DNA of 64,000 nucleotides from Alphaproteobacteria bacterium CG11_big_fil_rev_8_21_14_0_20_39_49 (GCA_002787635.1 PCXK01000007.1:1-64000); one strand, 5' to 3'. Counted from the first letter of the stretch, positions 8,424-18,162 are shown. Numbers and translations: made by a program. Notes: a model not told the origin generated them from the letters alone.

Positions 8424-9740
8424 ATGAAAAATATTCTTCACATTCTGTCAGTTTTTATTGTTCTGTTATTCTCTCAAAATGCCAATGCAATAATCAGTAT
8501 TGATATTACTCAAGGTAATGTAGAGCCGTTGCCTATAGCACTGCCTTATCTTGGTAGTGACAATCCTGAGGCGGTGGCACTTGGGGAAAAAATAATCAAT
8601 GTAGTGGAAAAAGACCTGATAAGTTCGGGGCTTTTCCGTTCAATCACCCGCAGGGCTTTTATCCAGAAGATAAACGGCAGTGCTACGGTTCCCGAATTTC
8701 CGTCATGGACGGGGATAAACGCATCGGCACTGGCTACCGGAGGGATAAATTTAATAGCTAATAATGAATTTGAAATGGAATTTCGCCTGTGGGACACGCA
8801 TGCCCAACAGCAGATAGCAGGTAAGTCATACAGTACAAACAGGAATAACTGGCGTAGAATAGCCCATCTTATGGCAGATGAGATATATTCAAGACTGACC
8901 GGTGAAAGCGGGTATTTTGATACGAGGATAGTTTATGTGTCGGAAAGCGGTCCTGCAATAAAGAGGGTAAAGCGTCTTGCCATAATGGATCAGGACGGGG
9001 CAAATCATCGCTACCTGACCGACGGAAGCGAGTTGGTGTTGACTCCCAGATTTTCGCCTACCGCACAGAAGGTTATATATATGACCTATTCTAATAGTGT
9101 GCCTAAGGTATATATTCTTGATGTAGATACTAAAGAAAGGGAAGTGGTCGGTAATTTTAGCGGAATGTCTTTTGCCCCACGCTTCGCACCTGACGGAAAG
9201 TCGGTTATTTTATCCTCCTCGGTCGGAGGTAATAGTGAGATATTTACTATGGATCTTAGAACGAAAATACAAAAAAGGCTTACTAATAACGGTGCGATTG
9301 ACACTTCCCCTTCATTCTCACCTGACGGAAAGAGTATAGTTTTCAACTCCGATAGGGGGGGAAGCCAGCAGTTATACATTATGGATAAGAACGGGAATAA
9401 TGTAAGGCGTATAAGCTTCGGTCAGGGACGGTACGGAACGCCTGTATGGTCGCCAAGGGGAGATCTGATAGCATTTACCAAAATGTATAAAGGCAGTTTC
9501 TTTATAGGTGTAATGAGAACCGACGGGTCGGGAGAAAGGCTGCTTACCGAAAGCTATCTTGATGAAGGACCTACATGGTCGCCAAACGGTAGAGTGATAA
9601 TGTTCGCAAGGCAAGAAAAGAACAGGGGTGACAAAGACGGCGAGTGGCAAATATACTCGGTAGATTTAACAGGTTATAACCAAAGGCTTATAAAAACACC
9701 GATGGACGGTTCGGATCCTGCATGGTCTCCGTTACTATAA
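8424..9740 (+). CDS. tolB: Tol-Pal system periplasmic beta-propeller protein TolB
   Basis: TolB is the periplasmic partner of Pal, released from it by TolA. The signal peptide is [22 protein letters not shown]. An N-terminal alpha/beta domain (about 25-165) precedes a six-bladed propeller (about 185-438) with repeated FSPDGK, FAPDGK and WSPNGR blade motifs. The 438-residue length is typical. It is separated from tolA by 223 bp containing a palindromic repeat, so it may have its own promoter. Confidence 0.96.
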   Translation: MKNILHILSVFIVLLFSQNANAIISIDITQGNVEPLPIALPYLGSDNPEAVALGEKIINVVEKDLISSGLFRSITRRAFIQKINGSATVPEFPSWTGINASALATGGINLIANNEFEMEFRLWDTHAQQQIAGKSYSTNRNNWRRIAHLMADEIYSRLTGESGYFDTRIVYVSESGPAIKRVKRLAIMDQDGANHRYLTDGSELVLTPRFSPTAQKVIYMTYSNSVPKVYILDVDTKEREVVGNFSGMSFAPRFAPDGKSVILSSSVGGNSEIFTMDLRTKIQKRLTNNGAIDTSPSFSPDGKSIVFNSDRGGSQQLYIMDKNGNNVRRISFGQGRYGTPVWSPRGDLIAFTKMYKGSFFIGVMRTDGSGERLLTESYLDEGPTWSPNGRVIMFARQEKNRGDKDGEWQIYSVDLTGYNQRLIKTPMDGSDPAWSPLL

Positions 9741-9883
9741 AATAAAAATAGCGTAAAAATTTAAGTTTATGTAATAGTTGCTATTGACCTATATAAAGAA
9801 TAATTGTAAATAGTATTAAACTTGACGAGTCTGACGATAAATCGGGCTTATTTCAAAATAATCAAAGTATGAGGAACTTTAAG

Positions 9884-10405
9884 ATGTTTATCAGAGCCTT
9901 AGCCGTAATATCAACAATACTAATCCTATCTGCGTGTAGTTCAACAAAATCAACCGATGCCGGAAAATACTCGGATGGAGAAAGCGCAAGTTCTTCAGAT
10001 GTGTCCGGTAAATATATGATCGATAGCGGCGATCTTGAAACTTTTGCTAAAATTCCCGGCAGTAAAGTCGGTGCTAGGGCAAATGACAGAGTGTTCTTTG
10101 CTTTCGATAGTTCTATTATAACTGCAAAAGGTCAGTCAACTTTAGATAAGCAGGTTGCTTGGTTAAAGAAAAACCCTAATGTAGATGTTGTAGTAGAGGG
10201 ACACTGCGATGAGCGTGGCACACGTGAATATAACCTTGCTTTAGGTGAAAGACGTGCGGAAGCTGTTAAGAAATATCTGATTTCTTCAGGTATTAGTTCT
10301 AGTAGAATCCAAGCTACATCATACGGTAAAGAGCGTCCTGCGGTAGTAGGTTCTAACTCGTCCGCTTGGGCCGAGAACAGAAGAGGCGTTACTGTTATAA
10401 AGTAA
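9884..10405 (+). CDS. pal: Peptidoglycan-associated lipoprotein Pal
   Basis: Pal anchors the outer membrane to peptidoglycan. I place the start at the ATG at 9884, because GAGGA at 9871-9875 is correctly spaced for it and overlaps the alternative ATG at 9869. The signal peptide then ends in the lipobox LSAC, with the lipidated cysteine at residue 18. The C-terminal OmpA-like domain has FAFDSS and the peptidoglycan-binding EGHCDERGTREYNLALGERRA. Length is 173 residues. A strong terminator follows 17 bp after the stop. Confidence 0.96.
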   Translation: MFIRALAVISTILILSACSSTKSTDAGKYSDGESASSSDVSGKYMIDSGDLETFAKIPGSKVGARANDRVFFAFDSSIITAKGQSTLDKQVAWLKKNPNVDVVVEGHCDERGTREYNLALGERRAEAVKKYLISSGISSSRIQATSYGKERPAVVGSNSSAWAENRRGVTVIK

Positions 10406-10422
10406 CAGTATGGAAATATAGC

Positions 10423-10457
10423 TAAAAAAGGCTCTTTATTTAAAGAGCCTTTTTTTT
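10423..10457 (+). terminator. Intrinsic terminator of pal
   Basis: AAAAAAGGCTCTTT and AAAGAGCCTTTTTTTT form a long stem with a short ATTT loop, followed by a U-run. Confidence 0.9.
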
Positions 10458-10526
10458 GTGATTCAAGTGTTTTGAAATAGAATATGACACCCTTAATATA
10501 TAGTGTTTCTAAATTTTATTGATAAT

Positions 10527-10604
10527 GTAGTTTCCGTAGGAAGCTATAGGGCGATCTCGGTGAGATTACCCTATAATTTTGTTACACAAAATTCGGGTAA
10601 TTAC
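10527..10604. repeat. Composite palindromic repeat with a degenerate left half
   Basis: The right half (ACCCTATAATTTTGTTACACAAAATTCGGGTAATTAC) matches the CCCGAATTT class. The left half has diverged and resembles the left half of the copy at 52040-52115. Confidence 0.65.
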
Positions 10605-10651
10605 TAGTGTAATTGTATAGTTAATTTACAATAAATTTGGAAATTATAATT

Positions 10652-10677
10652 GTCATGCTGAATTTATTTCAGCATCT
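10652..10677. repeat. Half unit of the GCTGAA palindromic repeat
   Basis: Only the left module is present (TGTCATGCTGAA, then TTTCAGCATCT). The right module expected after AGAT is missing. Confidence 0.7.
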
Positions 10678-10712
10678 AATATAAATGCTTACTATGCATA
10701 GTTGGGGTCAGT

Positions 10713-11792
10713 TTAAATTCGTGCATTCATAAAGCCAAGTTCGGTGAACGGACTCATAGCTACTGTCATATCCCTGTACGATTTATATGATTCGTATATC
10801 CTTTTTTCAATGTCGCCTTCATCGGCAACACCGGCAATCACCTCTTCGGCGGTAGAAAATAGTGCTTTTAAGACTGAATCAGGGTAGCGTCTGATATCGA
10901 CATTATGCTCGTTTTTAAAAGTTTTGAACGCTCTTATATTATTTGCGTGATATTCTGCAAGCATCAAGTCGTTTTCAGTTGCACATGAAATCTTTACAAT
11001 TTGTTGAAGCTCTTTAGGCAATTCGTCAAAAGCTTTTTTGTTAATCATTAATTCCAGTGTTGGTCCTCCCTCCTGAAAAGCCGGACCATAATAATATTTT
11101 GAAACTTTATGGAAGCCGAGCGACATATCGTTCCAAGGACCCACCCACTCAAGTGCATCAATTACACCGGATTGCATTGATGTAAAAAGCTCTTGCGGAG
11201 GGATTACCTGAGCACTTCCGCCAAGTTTGGTGAATACTTCACCTGCAAGACCGGGAATACGCATTTTAAGTCCCTTTATATCATCGGGAGTGTTCACTTC
11301 CTTGTTGAACCAGCCACCCATCTGACAGCCTGTGTTGCCCGCAGGGAATGCTATCAGTCCGAATTGTGCATATAATTCGTTCCAGAGTTTTTGACCGCCG
11401 CCAAAATATAGCCAGCCGTTTTGTTCCTGAGCGGTGAGTCCGCCCGGTACACCGCAAAAGAAGCCCGTAGCCTTACTTTTATTAAGCCAGTAATATGGAG
11501 CTGCATGTCCCATTTCGGCAGTGCCTTGAGATACCGCATCAAAAACTTCTAAAGCAGGGACTAATTCTCCGCCGCCATAAACTTTGATTTCTAATTGTCC
11601 GCCGGAAAGTGATGTTATGCGTCTGGCAAGACGAACCGCACCAGTGCCAAGACCCGGCAACGCCTTTTGCCATGTCATTACCATTTTCCACTGACGTTTG
11701 CCCGAAGATATGGCAGGAGCGGGAAAACCCGCCGTAGCACCTGCCGCTAATGTTCCGGCTAAAAAAGCCCTGCGTTTTATATTATTCATCAT
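10713..11792 (-). CDS. TRAP transporter solute-binding protein, TakP-like (alpha-keto acids)
   Basis: The 359-residue protein starts with a twin-arginine signal (KRRAFLAGTLAAGATAGFPAPAIS). The mature part is a DctP-family binding protein. Its segments ELVPALEVFDAVSQGTAEMGH, FPAGNTGCQMGGWFNKE and IDALEWVGPWNDMSLGFHK match the TakP branch, which binds pyruvate and other alpha-keto acids with a cation. No membrane subunits (DctQ/DctM) are present in the window, so the transporter must be completed elsewhere or this protein is an orphan. Its start overlaps the 3' end of the upstream thioesterase gene by 11 bp, so the two are probably translated together. Confidence 0.85.
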   Translation of the reverse strand: MMNNIKRRAFLAGTLAAGATAGFPAPAISSGKRQWKMVMTWQKALPGLGTGAVRLARRITSLSGGQLEIKVYGGGELVPALEVFDAVSQGTAEMGHAAPYYWLNKSKATGFFCGVPGGLTAQEQNGWLYFGGGQKLWNELYAQFGLIAFPAGNTGCQMGGWFNKEVNTPDDIKGLKMRIPGLAGEVFTKLGGSAQVIPPQELFTSMQSGVIDALEWVGPWNDMSLGFHKVSKYYYGPAFQEGGPTLELMINKKAFDELPKELQQIVKISCATENDLMLAEYHANNIRAFKTFKNEHNVDIRRYPDSVLKALFSTAEEVIAGVADEGDIEKRIYESYKSYRDMTVAMSPFTELGFMNARI

Positions 11793-12171
11793 CGTCCTTT
11801 TGTATTATTCTTGGTTTTCTGTCATCGTCAATAGCAACGAATGTGAAGTTGCCTTCGGTTACACGTATCAATTTTGTTGTATATTGCCTTGATACCCATG
11901 CTTCAACATGGATAGTTATTGATGTGCGTCCGAGCCGTTTTACTTTTGTGTAGCATGCGACCGTGTCACCGACAAAAACGGGCAGGTGAAAGTTCATTGA
12001 ATCAACCGAAACCGTTACTGTGCGTCCTTTAGCTATACGTTTGGAAACAAGGTTACCGGCTATATCCATTTGAGCAAGAAGCCAGCCACCGAATATATCT
12101 CCGGCAGGGTTAGTATCGGCAGGCATAGCAAGGGTGCGGGTAGTTAAATCACCATGGGGTTTATCAGGCAT
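11782..12171 (-). CDS. yciA: Acyl-CoA thioesterase, YciA-like hotdog protein
   Basis: A 129-residue single-domain hotdog protein. TLAMPADTNPAGDIFGGWLLAQMD is the family signature, with the catalytic Asp in the GDIFGG loop, and VSVDSMNFHLPVFVGD is the second conserved block. YciA-type enzymes hydrolyse a broad range of short- and long-chain acyl-CoAs in the cytoplasm. The length is normal. It is the upstream gene of a two-gene unit with the TakP-like binding protein. Confidence 0.9.
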   Translation of the reverse strand: MPDKPHGDLTTRTLAMPADTNPAGDIFGGWLLAQMDIAGNLVSKRIAKGRTVTVSVDSMNFHLPVFVGDTVACYTKVKRLGRTSITIHVEAWVSRQYTTKLIRVTEGNFTFVAIDDDRKPRIIQKDDDE

Positions 12172-12284
12172 TATTACATATAATTTGTAGTTTACAAAAA
12201 TGCTAACATTAAGAGAAAAATATATTTATGTATAGTGTTTTTCGCTGATTTTTTAGTTGAGAGTGTTCACTAAGCATAGCTTTT

Positions 12285-12346
12285 GTCATGCTGAATTTAT
12301 TTCGGCATCTCTGACAAAGTATATGCTGAAACAAGTTCAGCATGAC
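12285..12346. repeat. Composite palindromic repeat, GCTGAA class
   Basis: It starts GTCATGCTGAATTTATTTCG and ends with TTCAGCATGAC. The ATCT and internal AGAT-like boxes are partly degenerate. Confidence 0.8.
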
Positions 12347-12411
12347 AAAGAACTAAGGACTTCAGTTATATTAAATTCAAATTTACTATATTTAATACTT
12401 TCGGACTAGAA

Positions 12412-13107
12412 TTATGAACCTTTAAAACCCGTTGCCACAACATACATTTCGGCGGAGTCTTTGCGGCTTGAATCCGGTTTAAAGTGTTTTACTATTTTAA
12501 AATGCTGCTTCATATCGTCAAGCAGTTCTTTTTCAGCTCCGCCTTGCAATATTTTGGCGGCGAAAGCTCCGCCTTCATTTAAATTATGTTTGGCAAAATC
12601 AAACGCTATCTCGCATAGCCCCATGATGCGTATATGGTCGGTCGGTGCATGTCCGCAAGAAGGTGCTGCCATATCGCTTAACACCACATCAACCTTATTA
12701 CTTTGCAGAGCCTCTTCAAGCAATATAAGGGCTTGGTCTTCGGTAAAATCGTATTTTATCAGTGTTGCACCTATTATAGGCTCTATTTGCTGTAAATCTA
12801 TACCTACAACTTTAGCACCTTTTGTACGTTGTACTGCAACCTGAGTCCAGCCTCCCGGAGCCGCTCCAAGGTCAACAACGCTTTTGCCCGGTTGGAATAT
12901 GTTGAATTTATCGTCAATCTCAATGATTTTATAGGCGGCACGTGAACGGTAGCCATCTCTTTGTGCCATCTGCACATAAGGGTCGTTTAGCTGACGTTGC
13001 AGCCATTTTGTTGAGGAACGTTTACGCCCTCTTGCGGTCTTTACTTTGGTATGAATCTGCCTCATGCCGCCTTGTGAGGCATCTCCGGGCTTTTTATCTT
13101 TGGGCAT
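12412..13107 (-). CDS. rlmE: 23S rRNA (uridine(2552)-2'-O)-methyltransferase RlmE
   Basis: The FtsJ/RlmE family protein has the SAM motif VVDLGAAPGGWTQVAVQ at about residue 79-95 and the conserved VDVVLSDMAAPSCGH, with catalytic Asp. K and E residues of the K-D-K-E tetrad fit SRAAYKI...AAKILQGG...SAEMYVVATGF. The basic N-terminus (about 1-50) before the SRAAYK motif is longer than in E. coli but usual in alphaproteobacteria. It methylates U2552 in the ribosomal A-loop late in 50S assembly. Confidence 0.94.
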   Translation of the reverse strand: MPKDKKPGDASQGGMRQIHTKVKTARGRKRSSTKWLQRQLNDPYVQMAQRDGYRSRAAYKIIEIDDKFNIFQPGKSVVDLGAAPGGWTQVAVQRTKGAKVVGIDLQQIEPIIGATLIKYDFTEDQALILLEEALQSNKVDVVLSDMAAPSCGHAPTDHIRIMGLCEIAFDFAKHNLNEGGAFAAKILQGGAEKELLDDMKQHFKIVKHFKPDSSRKDSAEMYVVATGFKGS

Positions 13108-13220
13108 TTTTTATTGTTTTTACTATTAGGGTTAGCAATGCCTAAATATATAATACTTTATACATATATCATAGGCAAATTTATTTCAGCAATGCCAATG
13201 TAAAAATTCCAACTAAAATA

Positions 13221-14213
13221 TCACTTCTTAGGAGGTGACATTTCAAGCATTTTATCAAGAGGCTTTTTGGCCGCAAGACGCAGTTGTTCGGTTATACTTA
13301 TCGCAGGGGATTTGTTAACCATACACATATATAGCTTTTCTAAAGTATTAAGACGCATATAAGGGCATTCGTTACATGATGCACATGCTCCCTCCTGGGT
13401 TCCCGGAACGTCATAGAACTTACTTTGAGCAGATTCCTTTTCCATCTGGTGGATAATACCCGGCTCGGTAAGGACTATAAACTCACTGCCGTTATTTGTT
13501 TTAGTGAAGTTTATCAAAGATGAGGTTGAGCCTATATGGTCTGCATATGCCAGCAATGATTCGGGACACTCAGGGTGGGCTATAATTTTCGCATCAGGGT
13601 GTATAGTCTTGAGTTTTACCAGCTCCTTTTCAGAAAATCTTTCATGTACTATACAAGAACCTTCCCATAATAACATATCACGCCCTGTCTTGCGGTTCAG
13701 ATAGCCGCCAAGATATTTGTCGGGAGCAAATATTATCGGTTGCTCTTTAGGTATCTGATTTATTATATATTCTGCGTTAGAAGAGGTAACTATTATGTCG
13801 GAAAGTGCTTTAACCTCAGCGGAAGAATTTATATAGGTCAGGACTATATGGTCGGGGTTTTGCTCCTTAAATGCCTTTAATGCCTCAGGTCTGCATGAGA
13901 ATTCCAATGAACAACCGGCATCCGTATCAGGTATCAGGACTGTTTTTGTCGGGTTTAATATCTTTGCAACGTCAGCCATGAACGTTACACCGCAAAAAAC
14001 AATAACATCGGCATCGGTTGCGGCAGCCTTCCTTGACAGGTCAAGGGAATCGCCTACAAAGTCCGCAAGCTCCTGAATCTCCGAATCCTGATAGTAATGA
14101 GCGAGTATAACGGCGTTCATGCTTTCTCGAAGGCGGTTAATCTCGTCCTCAAGATTGAGCGAAGGGTCTATGTCATGCTCATCAGCAATTTTTAAAGATT
14201 TTGTATCGACCAT
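13221..14213 (-). CDS. nadA: Quinolinate synthase NadA
   Basis: NadA condenses iminoaspartate with dihydroxyacetone phosphate to quinolinate in de novo NAD synthesis and carries one [4Fe-4S] cluster. Cluster cysteines are visible at C74 (VFCGVTFMAD), in AHPECPE, and in the CASCNECPYM block near the C-terminus. The length is 330 residues. nadB and nadC are not in the window, so pathway completeness cannot be judged. Retention of NadA argues against the most extreme genome reduction seen in Rickettsia. Confidence 0.96.
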   Translation of the reverse strand: MVDTKSLKIADEHDIDPSLNLEDEINRLRESMNAVILAHYYQDSEIQELADFVGDSLDLSRKAAATDADVIVFCGVTFMADVAKILNPTKTVLIPDTDAGCSLEFSCRPEALKAFKEQNPDHIVLTYINSSAEVKALSDIIVTSSNAEYIINQIPKEQPIIFAPDKYLGGYLNRKTGRDMLLWEGSCIVHERFSEKELVKLKTIHPDAKIIAHPECPESLLAYADHIGSTSSLINFTKTNNGSEFIVLTEPGIIHQMEKESAQSKFYDVPGTQEGACASCNECPYMRLNTLEKLYMCMVNKSPAISITEQLRLAAKKPLDKMLEMSPPKK

Positions 14214-14362
14214 TAAATTTATAATTTTTTATATAAAAAATAATTCAAGCAGCCTTTCATAATATATTTGGTACAAAAAAACAAGTAAAAGAGTGCCTGC
14301 GAGTAGGGAGTATTCAATATAGATAGGTTTTGTATAAACTGTAATACAATCTTTAACTTTTT

Positions 14363-14429
14363 GTCATGCTGAACTCGTTTCAGCATCTCCAACGTAACAA
14401 AGAAGATGCTGAAATAAATTCAGCATGAC
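14363..14429. repeat. Composite palindromic repeat, GCTGAA class, with outer arms
   Basis: GTCATGCTGAACTCGTTTCA opens and TTCAGCATGAC closes the unit. It is further enclosed by an outer inverted repeat (TTCAATATAGATAGG near 14311 against ATCTATCTATATTGAA at 14434-14449), which recurs around the copy at 16797. Confidence 0.85.
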
Positions 14430-14497
14430 AAAATCTATCTATATTGAACAATGCTGAGAGCAAAAACACTATATAATATTAAAATATGGCAATTATA

Positions 14498-15517
14498 CTA
14501 CTTTCCCCACATTTCTTCAGCCAGTTTATAACCGACATTGTCATATTTTTTCAGGTCATAAATGTTGAACGGGTAATAATCATTTTCGAATGAGCCGTAC
14601 TTTCTTGAAAAGTAGGTTTCAGATAATTCGGCGAAATATTCAACGTGATTTTCAAGTGCGTATGCCTTAGATGCTATGCCGCCGTTTTGTGTTTTGACGT
14701 TAGTATAAAGACCGTTTTTAACGGCGTTGTTATAGGCATCTTTAATTTGCGGATTATCGTAGCTTAATACTATGTCATGGTAGCCGTGTGCAAGTTCGTG
14801 CAGCACCACCGCATTTTGCCTGTCGGATAAATTCTGAAGTTTTTCCGCATTATGGAAAACGACAGCTTTATATAACGGTGAATAATAAGCAGTTACGTTA
14901 GGGTCAACTCCGCCTTTCTCCTTGTATAAAAAGATACTAACCGTTTGCAGTTGTTTCATGGCTCTATACGGTACACGGTTTCGAATCTTTAATAATTGGC
15001 TTTGCAATTCCCTTAATGCACGAGCTTGTAATAAATTTTCTTTTAAAAGGTCTTCCTGAATCCTTACCGTCCAGCCCAATATATTTCTTTCCCTGTTATC
15101 GGAGCTATTTGCCTCTTCATCTGAGTTTAATTGGCGAAGCATTTCCTGCATGTTCATTTGGTGTATTTGCTCATTAAGTTCGGTAGTTTTTATGGCATAT
15201 TTCCATTTATTGGCATTACCTCGTTCATTTATCCTTGTTAATTTATTATTATACTGTCTAACGTCCGAATAATGATAATCACCGCTTAACAGGCTAATCT
15301 TAAATGAACCGCTTTCAATATGGATATCCTGTTTTACCGAAATATTCTGTCCCGTTTCTTTGTTATCTGACTGGGGTTCGGAGTTCTGGTCTATGCGTTT
15401 TATTTTATCAAGCTCATACACAACAACTACGTAATCACCACCTAATGCAATTGCATTGTTAGGGTGCAGTAATAGCGGTATAGCCAGTAAAACGAAAATA
15501 ATAATATATTTCATCAT
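14498..15517 (-). CDS. Exported zinc metalloprotease-like protein (HExxH)
   Basis: A 339-residue protein with a signal peptide (hydrophobic stretch to about residue 24, ending NAIA). The C-terminal third holds HELAHGYHD (zinc ligands and catalytic Glu) and, about 50 residues later, ENHVEYFAELSETYF, which suits the third Glu ligand of a gluzincin. The same spacing is seen in ATLF-like (anthrax lethal-factor-like) peptidases. Residues about 90-170 are helical and charged. It stands alone between nadA and trpS. I infer a secreted or periplasmic protease; the substrate is unknown. Confidence 0.65.
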   Translation of the reverse strand: MMKYIIIFVLLAIPLLLHPNNAIALGGDYVVVVYELDKIKRIDQNSEPQSDNKETGQNISVKQDIHIESGSFKISLLSGDYHYSDVRQYNNKLTRINERGNANKWKYAIKTTELNEQIHQMNMQEMLRQLNSDEEANSSDNRERNILGWTVRIQEDLLKENLLQARALRELQSQLLKIRNRVPYRAMKQLQTVSIFLYKEKGGVDPNVTAYYSPLYKAVVFHNAEKLQNLSDRQNAVVLHELAHGYHDIVLSYDNPQIKDAYNNAVKNGLYTNVKTQNGGIASKAYALENHVEYFAELSETYFSRKYGSFENDYYPFNIYDLKKYDNVGYKLAEEMWGK

Positions 15518-15646
15518 GCTATTGTAACATATGTGTTAATTTTCAGCAAGGATTTGAATGAGTAGTTTTTTCGGGAGGAGTGTTCTTATTAGCCCTATAT
15601 CCAATTACAAAAATTAAATTCAAACTTATCATAACGCCCGCTAAAG

Positions 15647-16639
15647 CTATAATTTTAGCAAGCCCATAATATCCTTTATTTCCTCTATACTTCGGGTGGC
15701 TATTTTGCGGGCGGTTTCAGTACCGTTGCGTAATATATCATCAAGATATGATTTATCCTGTTGTAATTTCTGCATTTCGTTTCGTATGGGGCTGATATTT
15801 TCTACTACAACTTCCGCTAAATCCGATTTGAACTTTGCAAACCCCGTACCGGCATATCTTTTTTCTATGTCGGTTCTTTTTTCACCGCTCATAGCGGCAT
15901 ATATATTAAGAAGGTTGCTTGCTTCGGGGCGTTCTTCCACGTTATAAGTGACTCCTTCTATCATGTCGGATTTTGCCTTTTTTATCTTTTTTGCTATAGT
16001 GTCGTCATCGTCCGTCAGATTGATGCGTGAATTATCGGATTCTTCAGATTTGCTCATTTTCTTCGTTCCGTCACGAAGGGACATAACACGAGTAGCCTCA
16101 CCTAATATAATAGGTGAGGGCAGTGTGAAATATTCCTTATCATACTGACGGTTAAATGCTCCGGCTATATCACGGGTCAATTCAAGATGTTGCTTCTGGT
16201 CTTCGCCCACAGGAACATGTGTTGCCTTATATAGTAATATATCGGCTGCCATAAGCACAGGGTAGCTGTATAGAGCTAAACAGCTTAAATCTTTATGTTT
16301 TCCTGCTTTTTCTTTGAACTGCGTCATGCGGTTCAACCAGCCAAGAGGTGTCATGGTAGATAACAGCCATGCAAGCTCGGAATGTTCCGGAACAGAAGAC
16401 TGGTGGAATATAACCGATTTGTTCGGGTCAATACCGCATGCAATATAGGCGGCTGCCGTATTCCTCGTGTTGTTTAGCAGCTCTTTAGGGTCTTGCGGAA
16501 CAGTGATAGCGTGAAGGTCAACTATGCAGAAAAGACAGTTATGCTCGTCCTGCATTTTAACCCAGTTCTTTATCGCTCCAAGATAGTTACCGAGATGTAA
16601 GTTACCTGTAGGCTGAACGCCCGATAATACCTGACCCAT
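15647..16639 (-). CDS. trpS: Tryptophanyl-tRNA synthetase
   Basis: Class I synthetase of 330 residues. The HIGH-type motif is PTGNLHLGNYLGA at about 10-22 and the KMSKS motif is GTKKMSKSEES at about 191-201. The start MGQVLSGVQPTGN is typical. It charges tRNA-Trp. Confidence 0.97.
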   Translation of the reverse strand: MGQVLSGVQPTGNLHLGNYLGAIKNWVKMQDEHNCLFCIVDLHAITVPQDPKELLNNTRNTAAAYIACGIDPNKSVIFHQSSVPEHSELAWLLSTMTPLGWLNRMTQFKEKAGKHKDLSCLALYSYPVLMAADILLYKATHVPVGEDQKQHLELTRDIAGAFNRQYDKEYFTLPSPIILGEATRVMSLRDGTKKMSKSEESDNSRINLTDDDDTIAKKIKKAKSDMIEGVTYNVEERPEASNLLNIYAAMSGEKRTDIEKRYAGTGFAKFKSDLAEVVVENISPIRNEMQKLQQDKSYLDDILRNGTETARKIATRSIEEIKDIMGLLKL

Positions 16640-16796
16640 AGCTTTCCTTTATTAGTTAGGTTGGCTACCATATAGCATGTTTTTGTTTTTTTGTGCAATT
16701 ATAAAAAGTCCGAAAAGGCGATAATGAAGCAATTACTGACGGGTAGTGTTTAATATAGATAGGTTCGGTATATAAAACTACGATTACGTTATTTAT

Positions 16797-16864
16797 GTCA
16801 TGCTGAATTTATTTCAGCATCTATTTGCGTAATATATTAGATGCTGAAATAAGTTCAGCATGAC
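16797..16864. repeat. Composite palindromic repeat, GCTGAA class, with outer arms
   Basis: Inner unit GTCATGCTGAA to TTCAGCATGAC. It is flanked by AGTGTTTAATATAGATAGG (from 16746) and the complementary ATCTATCTATATTGAACACT (16868-16887). The rest of the 359-bp gap 16640-16998 holds nothing recognisable. Confidence 0.85.
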
Positions 16865-16998
16865 AAATCTATCTATATTGAACACTGCCACTGATGATAT
16901 CGTAGTATTAATAGAAAATTAACCATTGGTGCGGTAAAATATATAGTTAGTGCAGTTAGTACGGTTTAAAATTAGGTATTATTTTTAAGGTATTTTCT

Positions 16999-18156
16999 AT
17001 GGATGGTAACAAAGCCATATTATCAGATGACGATATTCAAAAGCTAATAAAAAGCTCTGTTGAAAAAAGGTTAGATGTTACCAAAAAGATAGGTAAATAC
17101 TATTCTGCCGGTGGTTTTGATGAAGACCAGATGAAAATAGCGGAAAGAATATTCCGCATACTTCTAAAAGATACTGAAGTTGAGGTAAGAAAGGTTCTTT
17201 CAGAATCCGTAAAGCTATCCAAAGATATACCTAACGATGTTATAATGGAACTGGCAAAAGATATTAATGAGGTTTCAATACCCGTTCTTGAATTTTCCGA
17301 AGTTCTGACAGATGACGACCTTATTGAAATTATTGAGTCCACCGAAGATATATCTAAACAAGAAAGCGTTTCACAAAGAAAAGCTGTCTCGGAAGTGGTT
17401 TCAAACGCTTTAATAGAAACCGGTCATGCAAGCGTGGTTGATAAGTTGCTGCATAATGACGGGGCGAGGGTTGCCGATGACGGGTATAAAAAGATAATAG
17501 ATGATTTTTCAAATAATGAAAAACTTCTGGAAGCTATGGTGCAAAGGGAAAAAATACCTGTTGTTATAATGGAAAAACTTGCCAAAAGCGTATCACAGGA
17601 AATATATGCAAAATTAGAAGAAAAGCATAAAAATAAAATTAAGAATCTTGATGAGGTCATGAATAAGGGGCAGGAAGTTTCCGCTATGAAAGTAATGGGT
17701 ATGCAAAGTACCGAGCAGGAATATTATAAATTCTGTAAGTTAATGACAAAACTTCATATTCCGCCTGACCTTATGCCTATATCCGCACTTTGCGTAGGAA
17801 ACTTCAACTTATTTGAGGTGTGTATAGCAAGGGCGACAAAAGTTCCCGTATTAAATGTAAGGGAACTACTTAAAGATACGGGTAATAAAGGCTTTAAAGT
17901 GCTATATGAAAGAGCAAGCCTGCCGCCCAAGTTATATGAGGCTAGTGAGGTTTTGGTCGATGTATTGCGTGATTTAAGGGGCGATCTTAACAATAACGGT
18001 ATCATGCTTAGTAAAAAAGTTGCCAACCGTATCATAGGCAATATGATGATGCGTGCAGAGGAAAAAGGCGAGGTGGAAAACCTTGATTATATAGTAACCT
18101 TAATACGTCATAACGTCGATATGGCGGAAGCGGAAGAAAGAGAAAGCAGAAATTAG
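16999..18156 (+). CDS. DUF2336 family protein
   Basis: The 385-residue, almost entirely helical protein matches the alphaproteobacterial DUF2336 family: an N-terminal run of HEAT-like helices (RIFRILLKDTEVEVRKVLSE, DIPNDVIMELAKDINEVSIPVLEFS) and a long helical remainder. Function is not established for the family. It has no signal peptide or membrane segment, so it should be cytoplasmic. It stands alone between two palindromic repeats. Confidence 0.75.
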   Translation: MDGNKAILSDDDIQKLIKSSVEKRLDVTKKIGKYYSAGGFDEDQMKIAERIFRILLKDTEVEVRKVLSESVKLSKDIPNDVIMELAKDINEVSIPVLEFSEVLTDDDLIEIIESTEDISKQESVSQRKAVSEVVSNALIETGHASVVDKLLHNDGARVADDGYKKIIDDFSNNEKLLEAMVQREKIPVVIMEKLAKSVSQEIYAKLEEKHKNKIKNLDEVMNKGQEVSAMKVMGMQSTEQEYYKFCKLMTKLHIPPDLMPISALCVGNFNLFEVCIARATKVPVLNVRELLKDTGNKGFKVLYERASLPPKLYEASEVLVDVLRDLRGDLNNNGIMLSKKVANRIIGNMMMRAEEKGEVENLDYIVTLIRHNVDMAEAEERESRN

Positions 18157-18162
18157 TTTATA

